From NCBI GenBank assembly GCA_031549175.1, contig JAVBQH010000030.1, forward strand, positions 1 to 9,300: 9,300 bases of DNA, in the 5' to 3' direction. Shown here piece after piece: positions 1 to 5,580 of the stretch; position 1 is the stretch's first letter, and each line of letters begins with the position of its first letter. This DNA comes from WRIS01 sp031549175. GTDB lineage: Bacteria > Actinomycetota > Coriobacteriia > Coriobacteriales > Eggerthellaceae. Position numbers and translations under genes: made by a program. A model generated the notes under the pieces. It was not told the origin of the DNA. It searched no databases and saw only the letters and a program-made list of their open reading frames with translations.

Positions 1-1173
<1,173 letters not shown>

Positions 1174-1240
1174 TAATATTGTAATCTTCCGCAAATTCGT
1201 GATGAAATGAACGCTATGTAACCTGCAGGGTGCGCGACCC

Positions 1241-1269
1241 CGTGCAAAAGGGTCCGACCCCTTTGCACG
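1241..1269 (+). other. Hairpin in the 23S-5S spacer
   Basis: CGTGCAAA at 1241-1248 pairs with TTTGCACG at 1262-1269. After one A/C mismatch, GGGT at 1250-1253 pairs with ACCC at 1257-1260 around a CCG loop. A second, weaker hairpin follows (GAAAAC 1274-1279 with GTTTTC 1287-1292). They lie between mature 23S and 5S, so they are probably part of the precursor folding and processing landscape. The GC-rich top followed by TTTT at 1270-1273 also looks terminator-like. Termination here would separate 23S from 5S, so a processing role is more likely. Confidence 0.6.
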
Positions 1270-1300
1270 TTTTGAAAACTCAAGAGGTTTTCATAGAGGA

Positions 1301-1435
1301 ATATCCTCTATGAGCGCGACCATGGAGGCAGGGATCACCCGATTCCATTCCGAACTCGGTAGTTAAGCCTGCCATCGCCGAAAGTACTGCGGTGTAGTCC
1401 GTGGGAGGATAGGACGTCGTGCTCATAGAGGATAT
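1301..1435 (+). other. 5S precursor processing stem (perfect 15-bp flanks)
   Basis: ATATCCTCTATGAGC at 1301-1315 and GCTCATAGAGGATAT at 1421-1435 are exact reverse complements and continue into helix I of 5S rRNA. The precursor would carry a stem of about 20 bp that encloses the mature 5S, a typical substrate for RNase processing. A TTTTTA tract follows at 1435-1440, so the same stem could help terminate the operon. Upstream, TCATAGAGGA (1291-1300) repeats the 3' strand and can pair with 1304-1313 instead. Confidence 0.8.
1310..1426 (+). rRNA. rrf: 5S ribosomal RNA
   Basis: A complete 5S rRNA of about 117 nt lies 3' of the 23S gene, in the normal rRNA operon order. The signature ATTCCGAACTCGGTAGTTAAGC at about 1344-1365 is loop B/C of 5S, and GTGGGAGGATAGGACG near 1401-1416 is the closing arm. 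Helix I is TGAGCGCGAC (1311-1320) against GTCGTGCTCA (1415-1424), with one G-U pair. The ends are set by this helix and are uncertain by one or two bases because the pairing continues into the flanks. Confidence 0.97.
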
Positions 1436-1607
1436 TTTTATCTACGGGCGGAAGCGGCAGTGCCCCTACGGGTACCGCTTCTCTGTTCGCGCTTTTCAAG
1501 CGCTCATGCGTTACGCTTCTCATGCATAATACAGAATAATTAGTGTCCGCAGTACCCGTAGGGACACTGCCGCTTTCGCACGGGAGTCTTTAATATCCTC
1601 TACGAGC
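1421..1607. repeat. Large imperfect inverted repeat after the 5S gene
   Basis: The sequence from 1421 to 1475 reappears inverted at 1552-1607. The best-matched inner part is 31 bp (1445-1475 against 1552-1582) with only three mismatches. The outer part, GCTCATAGAGGATAT against GCTCGTAGAGGATAT read on the minus strand from 1607, has one mismatch in 15. A less similar patch separates the two. The 76-base centre (1476-1551) includes a small hairpin (GCGCTT-TTC-AAGCGC, 1489-1503) and is otherwise featureless. The outer ends are the 3' flank of 5S, so the minus-strand arm looks like the trailer of a second, inverted 5S copy whose gene is gone. A fold-back (MITE-like) element or a bidirectional terminator are alternatives. 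There is no convincing gene in 1427-1789. Confidence 0.75.
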
Positions 1608-1735
1608 ATGGACTTTCTGATGCGTCTTGGGGGAGGATTTGATTCTTATCAGTCCGACTTGTTTAGGGTTTCCCTACCAGATCGGCAGAGCATATGGTTT
1701 CTACAGTTATCGCGTCGCTGGGGCATGCTTTCAAA

Positions 1736-2775
1736 GGTACCGTCAAGGTTCTTTCGCAAATTCGAACAAGGCCGTAACCCTATCGGGAGCTAGCTTGCAA
1801 CCTTGAACTCCTCCTGTTCCAACAGTGACACATCCAGGTACCTTCTTGAGCCCCAGCTGCTCCCGGCGACATACTTGCACCGCGCCGTGACGAGCATGAG
1901 GGCGGACTCCCCGTCGGGGAATGTGCCGACGACCTTCGTCCGCCTCCTGATCTCCCTGTTCAGCCGTTCGAGCGCATTGTTCGCCTTGATGCGGCTCCAG
2001 TGCTGCAGCGGAAACGACATGTAGGCCAGCGTCTCTAGGTGGCCGTCCTCTACGACCTTCGCGGCCGCATCGAGCCTCATCGCCTTAAGGGATCCGGCCA
2101 CAGCTCCCGCCTTCGCGACGGCGGCCTCCTTGCTCTCCTGGGCGTGGATCGCCTTCAGCATCTTCGCCACGTAAGCCCGCTTCTTCGGAGGCGCCTTCGA
2201 GAACACGTTGCGGTAGAAGTGCACCGAGCAGCGCTGGCATCTCGCCTTCGGGAAGACCTCCTCGAGCGCGCCGAGCATGCCGGAATGCCTGTCCCCGACG
2301 ACGAGCCCGATGCCGGTGAGCCCCCGGCCTCTCAGCCAGGACAGGAACTCCTTCCAGGAGTCCTTTGACTCGGTCATCCCCTCTGCGCAGCCGATGATCT
2401 CGCGGTGCCCGTCGGCGGTCACGTCGATGGCGACGAGGGTGGCCACGTTCTCGCACTCGCCGCCCCAGGAGCGCTTCAGGTATATCCCGCCGAGGTAGAC
2501 GTAGGGGTAGAGGCCCGACAGCGGCCTCGAGCGCCACTCCTCTATCTTGGCATAGGCCTTCTTGTTCAGGTCCGGCACCGTGCCTGCCGATGCCGGCTCG
2601 CCCCACAGCATCTCGCTTACGTCCTCGATTCGCCTGGTGGAGATGCCAGCAAGGTACATCTCGACCATGGCCTCCTCGACGGAGCCCTCCCGGCGCCGGT
2701 AGCGGTCGATCACCGCGGTCTGGAATGTGATGCCCTTGAGCTTCGGAACGTCGACGGATATCTCGCCGCCACCTC
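1736..2775 (-). mobile_element. Truncated IS256-family insertion sequence
   Basis: This is the remnant of an insertion sequence of the IS256 (mutator) family, recognised through its transposase. Downstream of the transposase stop codon, the stretch ending at GGTACCGTCAAGG (1736-1748, + strand) is a reasonable candidate for the right terminal repeat. That edge is a guess by resemblance only, and the left end is missing. The 2770s mark the fusion to a flavin split-barrel gene fragment. With one end absent, no pair of terminal repeats or target duplication can be shown. The 128 bases at 1608-1735 could belong either to the element or to older chromosomal sequence. Confidence 0.5.
1790..2775 (-). 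pseudogene. IS256-family transposase, N-terminally truncated, catalytic Asp lost
   Basis: The open frame runs from a GTG at 2713 to a stop at 1790 (307 residues). Transposase sequence continues in frame upstream of it (EISVDVPKLKGITFQTAV) to about 2770, where it breaks off. IS256 transposases are about 400 residues, so roughly the first 80-100 are missing. Family marks include the YLAGISTRRIED block (20-31), KRSWGG (80-85), GDRHSG with the second catalytic Asp at 141, the CQRCSVHFYRN block (159-169) and NNALERLNREIRRRT with the catalytic Glu at 249. The first catalytic Asp, normally in a VDGIYLK context, reads Gly (LGGIYLK, residue 75, codon at 2489-2491). A single GAC to GGC change would explain this. 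The product should be inactive. The region is GC-richer than its neighbours, which fits a mobile origin. Confidence 0.9.
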
Positions 2776-2967
2776 TGCGTGGATCGCTTTCCCGCGAGGA
2801 ATGAAGAAGTAGAGCCTTCCTGCCTCATGCAGCATGATGTCGATGAGCCTGACCTGAGGGTTTTTATCCAAGCCGACCGTCGCAAGCGCAACATCGCGGA
2901 TATCCCTTAGGATATCCAAGCATTCTGAAACGCTATTTGGTGTCGGGTAGGGAGATTTTTCGGACAT
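2773..2967 (-). pseudogene. Flavin split-barrel (pyridoxamine 5'-phosphate oxidase-like) protein, N-terminal fragment
   Basis: About 62 codons remain of a PPOX-family protein, which would be a small FMN- or F420-binding split-barrel protein. From the ATG at 2967 it reads MSEKSPYP, then ALATVGLDKNPQVRLIDIML (about residues 27-46) and LYFFIPRGKAIHAEV (about 52-66). This is the first half of the barrel, where family members bind flavin. After HAEV the frame enters IS sequence and ends at 2710 with an unrelated tail. The C-terminal half is absent from the window, so the gene was cut by the event that brought in the IS fragment, probably with a deletion. Its start overlaps the end of the sirtuin remnant by 35 bases, which suggests that the two genes were originally adjacent and translationally close. 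Confidence 0.75.
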
Positions 2968-3245
2968 CTTCGAGGGCCTTTCCTAGATCAGACTCCAAGG
3001 TCACCGATCTCTGCTCGAGGCTTTGCGGCACTGAGGCTTCGTTGAGGTTGACCCTGACGAGGGTTGTGTTCTTTTTAAACTGGGCAAGCTGCTCGAAGGG
3101 ATAGCGAATTATTACCGGAGTGTTATATCCGACACCCAACTCAAGCAGCAGCAAACTATCTTTCTCGGTCGTTGAGAAAATTCTAGTAGGCCCTAACATT
3201 TTTCAGATGAGGTTTTTCTTCAAAGGTATTGTCGTATCTTAGATA
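2933..3245 (-). pseudogene. SirTM-type Sir2 family protein, C-terminal remnant
   Basis: This is the end of a class M sirtuin-like gene (an NAD-dependent ADP-ribosyltransferase or deacylase). LLLLELGVGYNTPVIIRYPFE followed by TTLVRVNLNEASVP and a final RSVTLESDLGKALEDV match the C-terminal NAD-binding portion of this family. In the reading frame starting with ATG at 3199 it encodes 88 residues. Related sequence seems to begin earlier, at about 3245, in the frame of the macrodomain fragment (YLRYDNTFEEKPHLKNVRAY). A TAG at 3183-3185 and a one-base frame change near 3175-3180 interrupt it. The N-terminal two thirds, including the Rossmann glycine motif and the catalytic His, are missing, so it cannot be active. 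Confidence 0.75.
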
Positions 3246-3470
3246 ATCGCTTAATTCGGTGATGCCTGCATCGGCTATCTCTGCCTTGAGGTAATCGTCT
3301 TGAAGGGCAAGAAGCCCATCTGCCGCCGGCATAGGGGGCCTGGTGTTGGCCAACGCACGGAAGAGGGACTTGCTCTCATCGAGGGTTGTGGCGATTGAGC
3401 CGTCAACGGCGAGCTCGCGCTCTGCAATCAGCGAGTCGATAAGAAGTCTGAGTCTTTCTGGCTGGTTCAT
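3183..3470 (-). pseudogene. Macrodomain protein-ADP-ribose hydrolase, N-terminal fragment fused to sirtuin sequence
   Basis: The start is the ATG at 3470, preceded by AAGGAAG at a suitable distance. An ATG further upstream at 3539 has no such support. Residues 1-75 (MNQPERLRLLIDSL, then SLFRALANTRPPMPAADGLLALQDDYLKAE) resemble the helical N-terminal extension of zinc-type macrodomain hydrolases that are encoded next to SirTM sirtuins and reverse ADP-ribosylation of lipoylated carrier proteins. Family members are about 265 residues. Here the similarity stops at ELSD, before the macrodomain with its DAIVNAAN-type motif, and continues as apparent sirtuin sequence to a stop at residue 96. The simplest reading is an in-frame deletion between two neighbouring genes. 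Neither a lipoate ligase nor a GcvH-like gene is present nearby. Confidence 0.7.
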
Positions 3471-3494
3471 ATCTTTGCTTCCTTGTTCACGGTC

Positions 3495-3533
3495 GCAGGG
3501 CACCCTATAAAAGCCTAAGAGAGAGTGCCCTGC
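3495..3533. repeat. 9-bp perfect inverted repeat between the flavoprotein gene and the macrodomain remnant
   Basis: GCAGGGCAC (3495-3503) and GTGCCCTGC (3525-3533) are exact reverse complements separated by 21 bases. The dyad lies 19 bases past the stop codon of the minus-strand flavoprotein gene and 25 bases upstream of the macrodomain ATG. Its position suits a transcript-end hairpin, but no T-run follows on either strand. It may be an RNA stabiliser, an attenuator relic or an operator. Confidence 0.5.
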
Positions 3534-3551
3534 AATCAAGGAGGAATGACC

Positions 3552-3953
3552 TTACAGCGAATATTCCTTAGGTGGATTGCCCGAGAAATCGGCGACAACG
3601 GCATGCGCGCCATCAAGGTAGAAAACCTCGAAGATCGGGTTGTCTGCGGTCTCATATTGGCCCTTGACGATTGGGTTTTGCAGACAGCCTTCCTTTACGG
3701 ACATATTGTTCTCGAAGACAGCCTTGCCGTCTAGGCGAAGCCAAGCGTATTCGGGGCTTGAGACGGAAACCTGGACGTAGGGGTTTTCCTGCATGTCTTT
3801 ATAGACGTCCTTTTGGTTGTTGGTGCAAAACCATAGCTTGCCATCCTGCTCAAGGCAGAACATGAAAGGACGGCACTTCGCTTTCCCGTCTCTGCCGATA
3901 GTAGCCAAAAACTGCACCGGGTTTTCCTGTAAAAACTTTACTACTTCGTTCAT
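3552..3953 (-). CDS. Pyridoxamine 5'-phosphate oxidase family (flavin split-barrel) protein
   Basis: This intact protein of 133 residues is typical in length for small PPOX-like flavin-binding proteins. These bind FMN or a related cofactor in the cytoplasm and often act as reductases of quinones, nitro compounds or unknown substrates. Family features include FLATIGRDGKAKCRPF (15-30), LWFCTNNQKDVYKDMQENPYVQVSV (40-64) and WLRLDGKAVFENN (71-83). The ATG at 3953 was chosen over an upstream in-frame ATG at 4043 because AAGGAGGT sits 6-7 bases in front and the family similarity starts at MNEVVKFLQENP. It is transcribed away from an HxlR regulator gene; the shared upstream region of 148 bases suggests direct control by that regulator. 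The substrate cannot be deduced. Confidence 0.92.
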   Translation of the reverse strand: MNEVVKFLQENPVQFLATIGRDGKAKCRPFMFCLEQDGKLWFCTNNQKDVYKDMQENPYVQVSVSSPEYAWLRLDGKAVFENNMSVKEGCLQNPIVKGQYETADNPIFEVFYLDGAHAVVADFSGNPPKEYSL

Positions 3954-3969
3954 GAGCGACCTCCTTGTT

Positions 3970-3988
3970 GTATTGACATAGTATTGAC
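3970..3988. promoter_or_regulatory. Tandem GTATTGAC repeats, candidate operator
   Basis: GTATTGAC occurs at 3970-3977 and again at 3981-3988, an 11-bp period that puts both copies on one face of the helix. The second copy contains the -35 box of the predicted hxlR promoter, and both lie in the leader of the divergent flavoprotein gene. A related pair (TACTATATTGA 4058-4068, TACTATTGTTGA 4069-4080) sits just before the regulator gene. These are plausible HxlR binding sites by position and repetition; binding is inferred. Confidence 0.45.
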
Positions 3989-4012
3989 TTGGCTTACGAG
4001 GAATACGATAAT
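3984..4012 (+). promoter_or_regulatory. Predicted promoter of the HxlR regulator gene
   Basis: TTGACT (3984-3989), a 17-base spacer and GATAAT (4007-4012) form a good primary-sigma-factor promoter. Transcription would start near 4019 and leave an ~83-base leader before the ATG at 4102. The -10 box overlaps the -10 box of the predicted opposite promoter. Confidence 0.6.
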
Positions 4013-4033
4013 CATCACAGGAACCGATGTAAA
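4005..4033 (-). promoter_or_regulatory. Predicted promoter of the flavoprotein gene
   Basis: On the minus strand TTTACA (4033-4028) is followed after 17 bases by TATCGT (4010-4005). It would drive the gene starting at 3953. The -10 matches consensus at only four of six bases, so basal activity may be low. It shares its -10 region with the opposing hxlR promoter, so the two polymerases could not bind at once. Confidence 0.45.
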
Positions 4034-4101
4034 CTAGGCACAATAATGTGCTGTAGTTACTATATTGATACTATTGTTGATGAACAGGAGAAGTGTAATA
4101 T

Positions 4102-4434
4102 ATGAATGAGAAAGACACTGGCATTTCGCCGGCCTGTCCCGTCGAAACGACGCTTCTGTTGATCTCGAGCCGTTGGGCCGTACTCATTTTGCGCGACCTG
4201 CGTGAAGGGACGAAACGGTTCGGGGAGCTCAAGCGTTCAATCGGCAGCATTTCCCAAAAAGTACTTACCTCAAACCTGAGAGACATGGAGGCGAAGGGGT
4301 TGGTTGCTCGCACGGTTTATGCCGAGGTCCCTCCGCGCGTTGAATACACTCTGACCGAACTGGGACACAGCTTAGGGCCTGTTCTGGATTCCATGTTTGC
4401 TTGGGGGGAGTCGTATAAACAGAAGATGGCCTAA
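4102..4434 (+). CDS. HxlR-family winged helix-turn-helix transcriptional regulator
   Basis: At 110 residues this is a normal-length HxlR protein, a dimeric DNA-binding regulator related to MarR; several members sense electrophiles or redox stress through an N-terminal cysteine. Visible marks are CPVETTLLLISSRWAVLILRDL (12-33), RFGELKRSIGSISQKVLTSNLRDMEAKGLV (39-68, the HTH recognition region) and AEVPPRVEYTLTELGHSL (74-91, the wing). Cys12 is at the position used for redox sensing in some family members. It is the only cysteine, so sensing would need an intersubunit disulfide or a mixed thiol. AGGAG lies 11 bases before the ATG. The gene is divergent from a flavin split-barrel protein gene, the usual arrangement of regulator and target. 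Ligand unknown. Confidence 0.95.
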   Translation: MNEKDTGISPACPVETTLLLISSRWAVLILRDLREGTKRFGELKRSIGSISQKVLTSNLRDMEAKGLVARTVYAEVPPRVEYTLTELGHSLGPVLDSMFAWGESYKQKMA

Positions 4435-4466
4435 GGGGGCCGGCCTCCATTTTGCCGAGCGCCGCT

Positions 4467-4497
4467 GCCCCCTATGGCCTGCGTAGGAGAAGGGGGC
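4467..4497. repeat. 7-bp inverted repeat after the HxlR gene
   Basis: GCCCCCT (4467-4473) and AGGGGGC (4491-4497) are exact reverse complements around a 17-base loop, 33 bases past the hxlR stop codon. The GC-rich hairpin could end the hxlR transcript, but no T-run follows, so it is at best a weak or factor-dependent terminator. The remaining bases from 4435 to 4548 show nothing else. Confidence 0.35.
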
Positions 4498-4548
4498 TGA
4501 GGGAAGCTCACCGCCCTTCAGCTCCCGAAGAGTTCGGACGGTGTCTAA

Positions 4549-4713
4549 CCCTTCCCCAAGCGCACCCTGGGCGGCGGCGAGGGTATCGACCGGCCTGATG
4601 GTGTCTGGCCCGACCTGCATATGACATGGCTGCCTGTTTGGTCGAAGCAATGCATCAAGTGTCCGGAACGTATCAAGGAGGATAAGCTCCCTTATTGCGC
4701 GAGCAGCTGCCCC
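4549..4713 (+). pseudogene. Fragment of a 4Fe-4S electron-transfer subunit (DmsB/NrfC-like)
   Basis: In the frame of 4621, the sequence encodes MTWLPVW, then a run from Cys at 4651 with pattern CX2CX11CX3CP (CIKCPER, PYCASSCP). This is the spacing of the CxxCxxR...PxCxxxCP cluster motif in DmsB-like iron-sulfur subunits of molybdopterin oxidoreductases. In-frame sequence before it (GIDRPDGVWPDLH) looks like part of the same protein. A stop at 4546-4548 closes the frame upstream, and the frame leaves the family after SSCP and runs into the 3' end of the next gene. A full subunit would be near 200 residues with four cluster motifs, while only one is seen here. The fragment is therefore a non-functional remnant, and no catalytic or membrane-anchor subunit lies nearby. 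Confidence 0.7.
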
Positions 4714-4732
4714 CCCGTCCCAAAACCAAGGG

Positions 4733-5398
4733 TCAGATCTCCCAGTCGAAGGGGAGCATCATCCAGACTACCCGCCCTATGATGATGATCTCTTGGGGAT
4801 CAGTGTCGTTGAAGTCGAAGACGGTTGGCTTGAGGGTGGGGTCGTTCGAATCGGGTAGGAGCTCGTAGCCATGAGCGAGCTTTTTGATGCGCTTGATCGT
4901 GGCGTCTTCCTGGTTGACACAGAAGGCGTAGGCGGCATTGTTCACCGGTGTCTTCTGCTCGGGGTCTATGAGGGCGTACGAGCCATTCGGAAGCACCTTG
5001 TTCATGGATTCGCCCTCTACACGGAGCAGGAAGCCTTGCGGGTACTTCTTATGAAGCTCCTTTGGCAGCGGCAAGGTGTTTTCAACGGGGATCATGGCAA
5101 GCGGCCTGCCAGCGGCTATCGATCCATATAAGGCCACGTCGGTGTAGGGATTCTCGTCTGCGGTTACCCCGATCTCCGAGAACTCCTTTGGAAAGAAGGT
5201 GCCGATCGGCACCTCGAAGATCACGGACAGTTGCGCCAGCCGGTCAAAGCTCGGCCCCGTGCGCCCCGTTTCCCAAGAACTGATGGCTTTGCCGCCGAGG
5301 CTTGGTTTCAACATCGAGCCGAGCTCCTCTGCAGAAATGCCAAGCTTCTCTTTTCGAAGTTCCTTTATGCGAGATATGACATACGCGCGTGTTTCCAT
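4733..5398 (-). CDS. LexA-like / phage CI-like repressor (XRE HTH plus S24 peptidase)
   Basis: This 221-residue repressor has an N-terminal XRE helix-turn-helix (about 6-68, with ISSWETGRTGPS at 39-50) and a C-terminal S24 domain (about 88-221). The autocleavage machinery is complete: an Ala96-Gly97 scissile pair in GSIAAGRP, a nucleophilic Ser131 in GESM and a general-base Lys169 in ATIKR. The family cleaves itself when stimulated by RecA filaments, which lifts repression; this response is inferred here. The XRE-type domain makes it more like phage or mobile-element CI repressors than SOS LexA, which has a winged helix. The ATG at 5398 was chosen for the AGGAG 7 bases upstream; an upstream in-frame start at 5425 lacks support. 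It is divergent from a 72-residue XRE gene. Confidence 0.92.
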   Translation of the reverse strand: METRAYVISRIKELRKEKLGISAEELGSMLKPSLGGKAISSWETGRTGPSFDRLAQLSVIFEVPIGTFFPKEFSEIGVTADENPYTDVALYGSIAAGRPLAMIPVENTLPLPKELHKKYPQGFLLRVEGESMNKVLPNGSYALIDPEQKTPVNNAAYAFCVNQEDATIKRIKKLAHGYELLPDSNDPTLKPTVFDFNDTDPQEIIIIGRVVWMMLPFDWEI

Positions 5399-5403
5399 GC
5401 AAA

Positions 5404-5422
5404 CTCCTATGATATGTAGGAG
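5404..5422. promoter_or_regulatory. Dyad covering the ribosome binding site of the S24 repressor gene
   Basis: CTCCTA (5404-5409) and TAGGAG (5417-5422) form a perfect 6-bp inverted repeat with a 7-base spacer. The first arm is the complement of the AGGAG ribosome binding site, so in the mRNA the site would be paired with an upstream GCTCCTA. It could therefore act as a small translational shut-off or, as DNA, as an operator next to the -10 box. Confidence 0.45.
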
Positions 5423-5423
5423 C

Positions 5424-5452
5424 AATATACATAAAACTTAATGAAAAGTCTA
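5424..5452 (-). promoter_or_regulatory. Predicted promoter of the S24 repressor gene
   Basis: On the minus strand TAGACT (5452-5447), 17 bases and TATATT (5429-5424) make a reasonable primary-sigma-factor promoter. Transcription would start near 5417, inside the 5404-5422 dyad, which suits repression by a protein bound there. Confidence 0.55.
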
Positions 5453-5465
5453 TGAAATGAAGAGA

Positions 5466-5478
5466 ATTATTGAATAAT
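5466..5478. promoter_or_regulatory. ATTATTGAATAAT palindrome, possible operator
   Basis: This is a perfect dyad of 6+1+6 bases in the middle of the AT-rich divergent region between the two repressor genes. It may be a regulator site, but AT-rich sequence gives such palindromes easily. Confidence 0.3.
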
Positions 5479-5514
5479 GGTGAAATAAAGCAGAATAGTG
5501 CGAAGTATTGCCCG

Positions 5515-5542
5515 TTGCGTGACTAGAGATTGTAGATATACT
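5515..5542 (+). promoter_or_regulatory. Weak predicted promoter of the small XRE gene
   Basis: TTGCGT (5515-5520), a 16-base spacer and TATACT (5537-5542) give a good -10 and a poor -35. The -10 overlaps the TGTAGAT arm at 5531-5537, so a protein at that dyad would block it. Confidence 0.4.
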
Positions 5543-5567
5543 AATATAGAAATCTACAAAATGTAGA
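5531..5567. promoter_or_regulatory. TGTAGA operator cluster before the small XRE gene
   Basis: TCTACA-AAA-TGTAGA (5553-5567) is a perfect palindrome just 13 bases before the ATG at 5581. Its left arm also forms a wider dyad with TGTAGAT at 5531-5537. A similar half-site, TATGTAGG, occurs at 5413-5420 beside the repressor's own promoter. The recurrence of (A/T)TGTAG(A/G) at both ends of the divergent region is what a shared CI/Cro-type operator set would look like. Binding is inferred. Confidence 0.55.
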
Positions 5568-5580
5568 AAATGAGGCATAC

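Noticed and set aside
1335..1523. 62-codon minus-strand frame over 5S and the inverted repeat
   Set aside because: It overlaps the 5S gene and repeat arms, with no recognisable protein content.
1187..1764. Near repeat TTCCGCAAATTCG (1187-1199) and TTTCGCAAATTCG (1752-1764)
   Set aside because: Only 12 of 13 bases match with no extension on either side; too short to support a shared element or attachment site.
2085..2894. 269-codon minus-strand frame and several plus-strand frames (2039-2368, 2405-2812) over the transposase
   Set aside because: Arg/Gly/Ala-rich translations typical of alternative frames in GC-rich DNA; the true frame has clear IS256 motifs.
3525..3734. Plus-strand frame with an excellent AAGGAGG followed by ATG at 3546
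   Set aside because: The frame runs antisense through the C-terminal half of the flavoprotein gene and has no family similarity; the ribosome-binding-site-like string is probably coincidental.
4372..4650. 92-codon minus-strand frame in the gap after the HxlR gene
   Set aside because: It overlaps the hxlR 3' end and the opposite strand of the ferredoxin remnant, with no motif or start signal.
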